Positions 1 to 9,236 of a DNA stretch of 64,000 bases are shown piece after piece; the stretch's first letter is position 1; the number at the start of each line of letters is the position of its first letter. The position numbers and the translations under genes are program-made. The DNA comes from Oasisia sp. SBJ-2009 (Eukaryota; Annelida; Polychaeta; Sabellida; Siboglinidae): positions 4,877,827-4,941,826 of the forward strand of contig OZ024857.1 of assembly GCA_964017155.1 (NCBI GenBank). The letters are read 5' to 3'. Under the pieces are notes generated by a model. The model saw only the letters and a program-made list of their open reading frames with translations. It did no database searches and was not told the origin of the DNA.

Positions 1-298
1 TCCTTCGTATGCAAGTTCAACGCGTCAGTACGTCTCGCCACTCGCATGGCATGCTGGTATTGCATTAAGTCAGCTTTATAAATATTTGGTGTTGTGAAAT
101 AATTTTGGTAATAGACCTATAGGTTAAACACTCAGGATCGATCGACTGGTCCAATATTCTTAATTAATAACATCTATAGAACTATCTTACAATTAAGTTT
201 GAGCTTACTACAGCTGATAATTAAAGGAACACACTTTTCTCGAGGAAACTTCGGACTATATTGTTATGTCTGACCGGGATAATACTTCACAAACGGTA

Positions 299-451
299 TA
301 AACACACATACGCACACGCACACGCAAACGCACACGCACACGCACACGCACACGCACACGCACACGCACACGCACACGCACACGCACACGCACACGCACA
401 CGCACACGCACACGCACACGCACACGCACACGCACACGCACACGCACACGC

Positions 452-491
<40 letters not shown>
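299..491. repeat. Compound microsatellite (CACACG)n-(CA)n
   Basis: About 150 bp of a 6-bp CACACG unit runs into about 35 bp of pure CA. Open frames on both strands here are only the repeat translated (VRVR, AHAH, CVCV) and are not genes. Confidence 0.97.
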
Positions 492-493
<2 letters not shown>

Positions 494-497
<4 letters not shown>

Positions 498-1640
498 TTC
501 AGTACATCTAACCCCGTTTATGCCACATCGAATATATGAACATTTGTATTTGATAACATCAAGTTTTGACGACCTTAATGAACCTAAAATTAGTTGTACT
601 TGGTTGTCGACGCGATTTCAACGTTTTGATAATGTCGCGTTTCGATATCTTTACAACATCGACGACACGTTGTTTAGACGTCGGATTTGTTTATCGGTGA
701 TATCAACTTCCTGACAACATGAAGTTCGGACATCCTTAAAAGATACAATGTTCTGCAGACGTGCATATATACGCAACCTGTATATCGAATCTAGTTTAAA
801 ATGGCTACTATTACATACCGTGCTCTGTCTAATATGTTTAAAATGGCTACTATTACATACCTTGCTCTGTTTAAAACAACTTATTAGTTAGTCTGCTGCT
901 TATTTCTGGTCCCCCTGAACACGAAGCTGGTGCTTTGTCTGTAGTCATCCGAAAAAATATTAAAAACATATTTGTTTGAATTGGTTTTCAACCCTAAATT
1001 AAAGACGGCCCTGGGCTGCATTGATGATCTTTCCAATAATGATTACGTCTAATGATCTTGTTTGTCTTAGCTTGACACATTTTGAAGGATGTAGACGCTA
1101 TAGAAATTTTATTATTATTACTAACAATAATTGTTGTTTTGCTTAGACTTCAGAGCAGATAAAAAACTGTAAACTGGGTGTGGCTAAATGTAATATAGAC
1201 AATAACAAAAACTAATTAAAAACAAAACAAAAAAGTACACTCAAATGAGTCAATATATTATGCGCAAGAATCGGATTGATAACTATTAAAAAGTATTATT
1301 TTGCCGCTAAAATACATCGTTTTGTCAATTAGATTGTGTCGTTCAATGGATAGCGATGATACAAAATGTCTTCCGATTGGGGAAGTTCTGTGTCCGAATC
1401 CCGTACATTAGTTATATAATCATTCAGGACGACAGACTTGCGGAAAATTATCGGGACAGTCTTCAGAGACACACTGTCTTTTCTCGGCAAAATCACGCAG
1501 CTTGGCGAGAATTGATTAAACTAGATTACCCCGGCAGTAGCGCCACCTACAATATCATGTAATCATTTTCGCGCATGCGCTGAAATGTAGCAATAGTGGT
1601 TTTACTCGCAGCCGCTAGATGTCGTACATGTTTTACAGTG
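494..1640. other. Unassigned sequence, no gene recognised
   Basis: AT-rich DNA with only short open frames that lack family motifs or splice context. The one local structure is a 42-bp-period direct duplication at 794-870, listed separately. I see no RNA gene and no transposon end until about 1640. Confidence 0.6.
794..870. repeat. Two-copy tandem duplication, 42-bp period
   Basis: The segment starting GTTTAAAATGGCTACTATTA at 794 is repeated at 836 with one or two substitutions (CCGTGCTCTGT versus CCTTGCTCTGT). It looks like a recent slippage duplication. No coding or regulatory meaning is visible. Confidence 0.85.
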
Positions 1641-1726
1641 ATTATACCGTAATTCCATTTTACGGTGCATACCGTAATTTATTTACGGTAGATTCCCGTA
1701 AATTATACGGTAATTTCTAACAGTGT
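1640..1726. repeat. Palindrome-rich transposon terminus ending CTAACAGTGT
   Basis: The motif TTACGGTA/TACCGTAA recurs five times in under 80 bp in both orientations, followed by TTTCTAACAGTGT. On the minus strand it reads ACACTGTTAGAAATTACCG, the style of a DNA-transposon terminal inverted repeat. The partner end was not found in the window. It abuts, and supplies the stop codon of, the truncated pVI-like frame at 1717-1851, so it probably marks the break in the Polinton remnant. Confidence 0.5.
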
Positions 1727-1851
1727 AGAAGGCTTCCGAGCAAGTTTCCCAACCCGTGACCTCGCTGTACTGTGGCGCCTACGAAAAACGGCAGGTTACC
1801 TCCGACTTGCCGCGTGTAATAGTTCTCGTACACGCTGCTGCTGGCCCTCAT
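1717..1851 (-). pseudogene. pVI-like minor capsid protein, N-terminal fragment
   Basis: A 44-codon frame starts 3 bp beyond the stop of the upstream penton-like gene, so the two were probably co-transcribed. It contains a tyrosine-rich start (VYENYYTRQVGG) followed by QRGHGLGNLLGSLL, a glycine-rich amphipathic stretch. This resembles the N-terminus of adenovirus pVI-type minor capsid proteins as found in Polintons, which are usually several times longer. The frame ends because a palindromic TE terminus begins: the last residues and the TAG lie in the ACACTGTTAG motif. It is a fragment and not expected to function. The identification is by motif style and neighbourhood, so only moderate. Confidence 0.45.
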
Positions 1852-1854
1852 TAT

Positions 1855-2636
1855 TCAAAACAACCTCGACTTGATCCTTCTGAAATGGAGCGTCACGACT
1901 ACCTTCCCGCGTTCGAATGGAACCGGTCGACCGGTGTCGTCTCTTATATCAATCTCGATTGTACCAAACTCTTTGCACAGTACGGGTACGTCTTTTGGAA
2001 GGTCTTCGACACGGTATCGCCCTGCCTACCGCTCAGCGGGACGATGCGTAGCAACGGCACGAGGCTGTCGCCGACGACACGGGGTTCAACAACGTTCGTG
2101 TAAACGTATAGCGATTCGAACCCCCGCGACATGTCTGCAACGGAATCGGCTTCCCTGATGATGTGGTCGGTGCCATCATTCGGACCAATCAGCGGGTTGT
2201 CGCGAAAGCCAAGAATGGTGGTGTTCATATCGCCGAGGAATACCACTTTCGACAGCATCGTCAACGTCATCTTGTGCGTGATGACATTGTAGCTCAGTCG
2301 CACAATGTTAGCCGGCAAAGCACGCAGAAGGGATTTGTTTATCGTTTTGACGAGAGTTTTGGGTCCTTGATAATACCCGGCCTCGATCCTGGTTCTCGTA
2401 GTAGTGATCTCCTCGGTTTCATCGGTATTTCGTAATCCTATACCGAACCACGCACCCTCCTCTCTCATATTGTACCAACTGTGCGGGTAGAGTATCTCCA
2501 CTAGACCGCATTCCCACTGACCTGACAAGTTGAGACGTTGCGGTAGCATCGTGATGTAGTGGGTCAGCGTGTTGTCGGTGTGCGTGTTCATGGACGCGTT
2601 GCTAAGCAGCGTCAGGTAAAAGTCGGGCGATTCCAT
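1855..2636 (-). pseudogene. Penton-like capsid protein of Polinton type, frameshifted
   Basis: An intact frame of 230 codons opens at 2,636 with MESPDFYLTLLSNAS and contains LSGQWECGLVEILYPHSWYN (residues ~36-55). This N-terminal pattern is shared by a family of Polinton-associated proteins in invertebrates that I take to be the single-jelly-roll penton. The frame breaks near 1,990-2,010. Downstream, the next frame continues with clearly homologous coding (IEIDIRDDTGRPVPFERG) to a TGA at 1,855-1,857. One frameshift therefore separates the main body from the last ~45 codons. The pVI-like fragment follows after 3 bp. No signal peptide or membrane segment is seen. The capsid role is inferred from neighbours and family resemblance. 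Confidence 0.5.
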
Positions 2637-2727
2637 CGCGTTTCATAGACGGATTCGGAAGCAGATAACCGTGACAGCTACTCAAAAGAGCCGTCCACAA
2701 GTTCGAGTCACCGCGACCTTGCGTGAG

Positions 2728-2819
2728 AACGAGTGCCCGAAAGGGGAAATCGTTTTCTTGACCGTGTACAAGATGACGACTTGGCATAAGAAAACGATTT
2801 CCGCTTTCGGGCACTCGTT
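2728..2819. repeat. Near-perfect 32-bp-arm hairpin inside the Polinton remnant
   Basis: Arms 2,728-2,759 and 2,788-2,819 are inverted copies with a single mismatch (arm core CGAGTGCCCGAAA...ATCGTTTTCTT), separated by 28 bp. It sits in the gap between the integrase and penton-like genes, so it could be a terminator, a processing hairpin or a small foldback insertion. The pairing is seen directly; function is unknown. Confidence 0.9.
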
Positions 2820-3005
2820 ACCGCAGAGTCGCCAGCGACGCGACGACCCGATGCTCCCAACGTTACTGGTTGCATCCACTTCGTCCATCTCCCGTGTGAT
2901 GTTCGGAAGTCGTGTTACTACCTTTTATAAGTCGCTCCCGTCGGACACAATCTGACGCGGTCGCCACCGATGCATTTCGTTCACGCGGCGATCACCCCTT
3001 GTACG

Positions 3006-3854
3006 CTACGACCGCCTTGGCGTCGATCCAGGGTTGAATGAAGCTGGGTAGCCACTCCATTTCACTAGTACTTCAGCGCGTTTCCCCTTCTTCCGAAGTT
3101 GCAGTACAGCTTCCACGCGATAAAGTTTGTCCTGCGAGACGATTACTTTCTGCACTTCTTGTTCGTAGAACGTTCCGTCCAGTATCGTTCCGGCGTCGTC
3201 GATCAGTCGGTATACGGGTGGGTCGAACGGGTGCGCCCCTCCCACGGTGAAGAGTTCTTCACTCCAGCTCGCCATGTAACCTTTCCTGAATCGTTTCTTT
3301 GCCTTGCTTATACGCACGCGATCGCCCACTCGCAGTTTCGGCTGGCTCCGACCAGCGTCGCCTCCGTATATCCGCTGCCACACAGTCTCCTGGTTCGATG
3401 CATCGACATTCGTCGGAGCCATTCCGATGGTGCGATGATACGTTTTGTTGTACGACCGCATGGACCCGGGCAGTGCTTCGACGTACCGTAACGTCTGGTG
3501 CTTCGTGAAGTACCGCCACATTCGGGTTTTCAGCGTACGGTTAAAGCGTTCCACGATACTCGCATTCGTCTCCTCGTTGTGCGTGACGAAGTGGTGGATA
3601 CCGTGCGTCTCTAAAAGCTTTTGGAAAGGTCGATTGAGGAACTCCGTACCCTTGTCCGTCTGTAATGCTGTCGGCGTCGTGTTCCCCGTCAGCAAACGTT
3701 CGAATGTGATATAATTATTTAATATTATCAAACTTATTATATCATTCATCGCTTCGTCAATGTGTAATAGGCTATATCGTGCTGACGTCACATTTTCCAT
3801 GTTGTGTATCATTAGGTCCGTTAAAGAAATAAAGCTTAATTGATCATTGCTCAT
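3006..3854 (-). pseudogene. Polinton-type integrase C-terminal half, fused to inverted repeat
   Basis: The 282-codon frame is a chimera. Residues ~1-50 come from the left arm of the adjoining inverted repeat; the same start, MSNDQLSFISLTDLMIHNME, recurs on the plus strand at 4,124. From residue ~51 it is a DDE integrase: D67 in LQTDKGTEF, then E102 in VERFNRTLK, 35 residues on. A basic linker (GDRVRISKAKKRF) follows, then a chromodomain start (YRVEAVLQ...VLVKWSGYPASFN). The first catalytic Asp and the zinc-binding N-terminus are missing. The last chromodomain helix is out of frame: WIDAKAVVAY can be read in the next frame, ending near 2,995. It is inactive. Polinton assignment follows from the chromodomain and neighbours. 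Confidence 0.7.
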
Positions 3855-4270
3855 AGACTAAAATAACCAAGATGACAAATGATGTATAATCTATAATATA
3901 GAACTTTGCCCGTATACGTTAGTCAAAACAAAGTCATGCTCGCACAGCCGACAAACTGAGTTTTTAGTTTGACTTTGCGCTTTACGAGACTATGCTGTTT
4001 TAGCTAGAAGGCTTCAGACAAGCTGGGTTGCAAACTTTGACTTTCCCCGTTACAAAATCATGGTGTTGGCAAAGTTCTATATTATAGATTATACATCATT
4101 TGTCATCTTGGTTATTTTAGTCTATGAGCAATGATCAATTAAGCTTTATTTCTTTAACGGACCTAATGATACACAACATGGAAAATGTGACATCAGCACA
4201 ATTTAGCCTGTTACACATTGACGAAGGGATGAATGATATAATATGTTTGATAATATTAAATAATTACATA
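3710..4270. repeat. Large inverted repeat (~200-bp arms, 157-bp spacer)
   Basis: The left arm (about 3,710-3,910) is the reverse complement of the right arm (about 4,068-4,270), with only scattered mismatches. Both arms carry the same short frame starting MSNDQLSF, on opposite strands. The spacer is 3,911-4,067. The left arm joins directly to integrase sequence and the right arm to unrelated AT-rich DNA, so this is either a foldback/MITE-like insertion or an inverted duplication at a breakpoint. No clear target-site duplication was found. Confidence 0.9.
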
Positions 4271-4393
4271 TTAATCATCATATACTATCTCACATCAAAG
4301 TTTCCTATAATATTTGTGGTAAGCAACTGAAATATCTAAATATGTATCTAAGTAGACTAGGCTACATAGCGCTCCCAAGACGTATCACGACCG

Positions 4394-4557
4394 CAAAGGC
4401 GATGTCTTGCGATTTGCAAATAAGTCCCCAAAACTAAGGCTACATCATTAACTTAGTATTCTATATAATGCAAATATATTTGTTTTAAGCATAACTTTAT
4501 AAAGTATGGCTAATTGTTTTTTCGACTTCGCAATGCACACGCCAGACATCGCCTTTG
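4394..4557. mobile_element. Possible 164-bp MITE
   Basis: A terminal inverted pair, CAAAGGCGATGTCT at 4,394 and AGACATCGCCTTTG ending at 4,557, extends imperfectly inward (GCGATTTGC / GCATTGCG). The interior is AT-rich with no coding. Flanking duplication is unclear (GACC-like at best), so the family is not assigned. Confidence 0.45.
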
Positions 4558-5030
4558 ACCAAGCCGGGGTTTGAGGCCCCGATGTGTCTGGGCTGCGCTA
4601 ACTAACTGCCCGTGCCTTGTGACATCGGCTTATTTACGTCGACTCGACGGCATTAAATTGATCTAAAACACAATTTAAAAAATATATATCTGACTCCTTT
4701 TTAGCGGGAGTGGTGCAGAATGACATTCCAAACACATACATATACGTTTTGAAAAGGGCTTAAATGGCTTAATAACGTAGGCCAGTTAACTGGAAGATCT
4801 GATTAGTTATACGGATTGATACAAGATTGCCACCTAGAGAATCAACTCTAGATGGCAGGTGGACAAGGAAGCCGTTTGGCTTATCGAGAGTCCAACATAT
4901 CTATCTAAGTATACCCCGCCCGTCTTAGGTATATGTCAATTTTATTTTTAAACATATTAACACTTCTAGATTTCTTACATAATTTTAGGTCAAAATTACG
5001 GATTGCCGTCCCAAAAATGTGGCATGTCTG
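4558..5030. other. No gene recognised
   Basis: Mixed AT-rich sequence. A small hairpin, GGGGTTTGAGGCCCC, lies at about 4,566-4,580. I see no open frame with protein character and no RNA-gene signature. Confidence 0.5.
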
Positions 5031-5648
5031 ATACGTGAAGGTCTATATACCTGTATTACAAACAAAATGATACCGGAAACACGTATATTTTGGGAAAACG
5101 TAATGCCGTATTGGCATTGCAGGGGCAGGCCGGTTATTTAGTGTCATAACCCCTATGTCGCATGACGGAGAAGTGTTAATTATATACACAAATTGATTGC
5201 AAGGCTAACGCTGCAGTCACAACGAATAGTGTCCGTGAAAAGTCTCTCCTCATGTATAAGAGAATGCGTCAAGTAACATTGTATATAAAGTGTCCGCAAG
5301 GTTCAATATGTACATATAGCACTGTTTTTGTATATTATAATACTAATTGTTCTATATCTATTTACAATATGTTAAAGTTCTTTTCATATAATTGTGTAAA
5401 AAAGAGAAGGAAAAGTTGTATCACTTTCGTAAGTGTTAAACAATTGGTTTAATAAGTTGTAAAAATAGTAACGAAAAATAGAAAATGACATATCATGCAT
5501 GATGTAACAAATACCTAATAATCTAAGACTATTGATATCCTTTACTGTAGTAGTTGTGATATCCACAATTTAGTTGTGTACAACAATCTACGATTACAAC
5601 CACATATTCGACCTTAATCCAATACTAACTCTTAAGTCCAGTACCTGC
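5031..5648. repeat. Dispersed repeat, copy A
   Basis: Two blocks recur elsewhere in direct orientation. 5,235-5,648 (GAAAAGTCTCTCCTCATG... to AAGTCCAGTACCTGC) matches 6,419-6,838. 5,031-5,096 (ACGTGAAGGTCTATATA...) matches 6,841-6,905. Copy identity is high but with many small changes. Block order differs between copies (short block first in A, last in B), so this is not a simple tandem duplication. Confidence 0.85.
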
Positions 5649-6135
5649 GCTCGCTCACAAGTTCAGTGAGTGCACACAAGTTCAGTGCTGTTGCGCACTC
5701 ACAAGTTCAGAATTATTGTGTGCACTCACAAGTTCAGTGCTATTGCGCACTCACAAGTTCAGAGTTATTGTGCGCACTCACAAGTTCAGCGTAGCGTTCT
5801 TGTGTGCATTCACAAGTTCAATGCTGTTGCGCACTCACAAGTTCAGCGTAGCGTTCTTGTGTGCATTCACAAGTTCAGTGCTGTTGCGCACTCACAAGTT
5901 CAGCGTAGCGTTCTTGTGTGCATTCACAAGTTCAGTGCTGTTGCGCACTCACAAGTTCAGCGTAGCGTTCTTGTGTGCATTCACAAGTTCAGTGCTGTTG
6001 CGCACTCACAAAATTAAGTTTAGCGTTCTTATGTGCTGTTTTGCACTCACAAGTTCGGTGCTGTTGTGCACTGACAAGTACAATGCTGTTGTGCACTCAC
6101 AAGTTCAGTGCTGTTGTGTATTCACAAGTTCACCT
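5641..6135. repeat. 57-bp minisatellite of CACAAGTTCAG sub-units
   Basis: The phrase CACTCACAAGTTCAG recurs about 20 times. The best-ordered part has an exact 57-bp period (the CAGCGTAGCG landmark at 5,787, 5,844, 5,901 and 5,958), each unit holding two related sub-units (GCACTCACAAGTTCAG and GCATTCACAAGTTCAG). The edges are degenerate, such as the CACAAAATTAAGT variant near 6,005. Long frames across it simply translate the repeat. Confidence 0.95.
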
Positions 6136-6418
6136 CTCGGCATATGGTATATATTTATCCGTTCTCTGCGGCGATTATCGGACTTGCGGGGGTTTAGCTC
6201 CCCATCGATCCTTACATTGATGGTGTAACTGATGACAATATGTGAAAGTGTAGCTTACGGGCTTCTCACAGCCACGCCAGCAGGCAGGGTGTAGAGCCGG
6301 CGAGGGTATACCCTCCTCCAAGGGAAATATCATCAACAGCCCTGACACGATGAGATGATATGAATGAAATGGTGCAGATACAAGGATATATCCTACCATA
6401 TCGTGAGTTGAAATGTTC

Positions 6419-6905
6419 GTGAAAGTCTCTCCCCATATATAGAAGTACGCGTCAAATAGCATTGTATACAAATGGTCCGCAAGGTTTAATATGTATATAT
6501 AGCACTGTTTTTTGTATATTATAATACTAATTGTTCTATACCTATTTATAATATGTTAACGTTCTTTTCACATACTTGTGTTAAACAAAGAGAGAAGAAA
6601 AAGTCGTATCACTTTCGTAAGTGTTAAACAATCGGTATATCAAGTTGTAAAAATAGTAATGAAAAATATAAAATAACATATCATGCATGATGTAACAAAT
6701 ACCTAACAATCTAAAACTATGGGTATCCTTTACTGTAGTAGTTGTGATACCCACAATTAAGTTGTGTACAACAATCTACGATTACAACCACTTATTCGAC
6801 CTTAACCCAATACTAACTCTCAAGTCCAGTGCCTGCTTATATGCGTGAAGGTCTATATGTCTGTATTACGAAATTATACCGGAAACGCGTATATATTTGG
6901 AAAAC
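6419..6905. repeat. Dispersed repeat, copy B
   Basis: Second copy of the 0.42-kb block (6,419-6,838) and of the short GTGAAGGTCTATAT block (6,841-6,905). It lies just beyond the minisatellite, so the two large copies bracket the CACAAGTTCAG array. No protein motif is visible in either copy. Confidence 0.85.
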
Positions 6906-7296
6906 GAGACGCCGGTTATTTCGTGTCATAGAAATAAAGATATCATGCAACCGCAACACGTTAGCTTGTATTGGTAGATGGCCATGCTGGATGTGTCGCC
7001 GCCGTTGGGTCTGACTGACGTGATTCCATGCTGTTGTTCGTCTCGGGTTGGCGCCACCAGTGTACTTATGGGCGTGCTCGGCATCACGGGCAAAATACGA
7101 ACCTGAAAAGATAGAGCATAATATACACTTGTCTATTACGTTTAAGCATATATGCACCATAGCTCCCTGACGTAGTGTTCCATCAGTTGACAAGCGAAGT
7201 GTCCATTAACTCTGAGATCGATCAACCCTTTTGTATTGATCAGCCTCTTTGCTTCGTTTTCAAGTACTCCGGCGCAATAGATAACGTTCTTATCAC

Positions 7297-7298
<2 letters not shown>
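6906..7298. other. No gene recognised
   Basis: Unremarkable sequence between the dispersed repeat and an AT tract. The open frames on both strands lack motifs and conservation clues. Confidence 0.5.

Positions 7299-7344
<46 letters not shown>
7299..7344. repeat. (AT)n microsatellite
   Basis: About 46 bp of uninterrupted AT dinucleotides. Confidence 0.98.
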
Positions 7345-7347
<3 letters not shown>

Positions 7348-9236
7348 CATCATCTAGGCCGAACATTTAACAAGATGTAACAAGGCGGGTGCCCAGATAG
7401 TCTAATCGGCATATATGAAATCTACCCGCCATTGTACCTGGCATTCTCGGTCCTGAGGGCAAGGGGCCACGTACGATTAAGACACATAACATGGATATTA
7501 TTGGTCCTGCAACCAAAAATACTGCAACCGGTGGAGTTATATTTGATGGGGTGGAGATTCGATTAGGGAAGTGGGAAGTCTAATTTGAGGGTTTTTTAGA
7601 ACCCCATTATGGAGTTTTGAATTTCGAAAAAATGCACTTGAAGTATGGTTTTGGAAAGCCACGATGAGCTTGTTTTAGTTCGTCTCTTTTGGACGTTTGT
7701 AGTGAGCGTTGCCTTTTGAGATAAGACAGCTAGGAAAAACGCGGGGCGGAACCGCGTTCCCATTATAAAGGATGCAAAATATGGAATATTCCGTGGCAAC
7801 CCTACCCTGAGCATTTATCGATACATATATGCCACTGCTACATTCACATGAATACAAATGCAAGATATGGGCGGCAACAACGGTTGGGTGGATAAAGTAG
7901 GGTTTAGGTGAATTGTACCTAGCAGTGGAAATATGGAGTGGCCATAGGAAAGATTAGACGAGGTGGACCTATAAGGGAAGCAATTAGAAGTGAACATGGC
8001 GCATTAACGAAACCAGCAACACATATCACACAACCATACGTATGACATGCAGGCATAGGCATCGTACCGACCCGGACTCGATATTAAAGGTGGGTAAAGG
8101 TATGTACGGGAGAATTTAGCAATATTTTGCTCACCACAGCTGAAGCCCTAGTCCCAATACTAGTATTGACTTAGGGACAAAGTAAATCAGAACTAGATGA
8201 TCGAATCTGAACAGAGTTTTTTAAAGGGGTAAGCAAAGAATGTAAATACGACGGCTGCTTACGGGAAAGTGCCTGCCAAGTAAAGGTACAGATCTTAAAT
8301 ATGATACGATATCGGACAGGAAGCTATTGCAGGGCTTTTAGTAGTGGCTTAGAATGAGTAAAACGTGAAGATATAGTCACAACCCTTGTTAGACAGTTTT
8401 GAACACAAAGGTTTGTGATATCCTTAATAGCAATATTATGAAAAGGCGCATTGCAATAGTCTACTCTAGTCTAGCGTTGTTGCAATAGTTTTTGCAACGG
8501 AAAGAGGCAAACACCGACGAATACGCCACACATGACGAATGTGGTAATAACATGTTCGACAACTTTGAAGATGTGTTCTCAAAATTTAATTTATCACCAT
8601 AAATTACTCCTACATTCCGAGTTGTCACAGCAGGCATAATACGTTGAGGTATTGGAAACACTTTTTTTCACACTGACTCTGTGTGCCAATAATAAGAAAC
8701 TTTGTTTTATCCGCATTCCGCTTCAATCTACTCTCAGCTACCCAGTAAAAAAATTATCAACACATTTTCTAAGTTGTAAGGAACTATTAGCATCTGGAGC
8801 AAATAATGATATGTACATTTGGGTGTTATCTTATAACTAATCCCATCCTAAATGTTTTATCCTAGTAATGTAATTTCTAACGCCACCTCTTCCTCCGGCT
8901 TCCCATGTCATTTCCTAAACATCCAAATGTTGAATGCGACTCGGGAAAAAATCTGGAATGTCTCTGTAAACAAATTCCAACAACACTAATCCGAGTCCGT
9001 ATCCATTCTAATTGAAACATACCACAAAAGACCCGGACCTTCATTATACAGCAGGATAGATATTTGGAAACCCACAAACAGAGCAATCCTGAGGAAGGTC
9101 GTTTAGGTAAGAAGGATTTTGTCATATATAAAGTGATGGGGATAGTTGAAGACTAAGGCAATTCCTGGTGTCAGCAGAGCTACACCGGGAGGAAACAAAA
9201 ACGATTCGACACACCAGGAGAACAATCGATAAAATG
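7345..9236. other. Unique-looking left flank of the satellite, no gene seen
   Basis: Nearly 1.9 kb without a convincing gene. The longest frames (60-82 codons) have no recognisable domain. Beyond about 9,120 the sequence grades into GTGAAGT and ACTAGGT phrases, the first decayed satellite monomers. Confidence 0.5.

Larger units (their letters stand above)
1727..3711 (-). mobile_element. Polinton/Maverick remnant (broken at both ends)
   Basis: Three minus-strand fragments lie in order: a DDE integrase C-terminal half with chromodomain (3,711-3,006), a penton-like capsid protein (2,636-1,855) and the first ~40 codons of a pVI-like protein (1,851-1,717). A chromodomain-bearing retroviral-type integrase next to small capsid genes is typical of Polintons, related to adintoviruses. 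GC content is higher than in the surroundings. Polymerase B, ATPase, protease, major capsid protein and terminal repeats are not seen. The left end meets a palindromic TE terminus and the right end a 0.56-kb inverted repeat. Frameshifts in two genes show an inactive relic. Assignment rests on protein resemblance and gene neighbourhood. Confidence 0.6.

Noticed and set aside
256..539. Overlapping open frames of 68-92 codons on both strands
   Set aside because: They only translate the CACACG/CA microsatellite (AHAH, VRVR, CVCV).
1356..1562. 68-codon plus-strand frame
   Set aside because: No domain, splice context or compositional support.
5670..6228. Two long plus-strand frames with HSQVQ / HKFS repeats
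   Set aside because: The 57-bp minisatellite period is a multiple of 3 and lacks stops, so the repeat reads open in several frames; no start context or conservation.
6220..6260. CTGATGA...GAAA resembling a hammerhead ribozyme core
   Set aside because: The bases between the two motifs cannot form stem II and no flanking stems are present.
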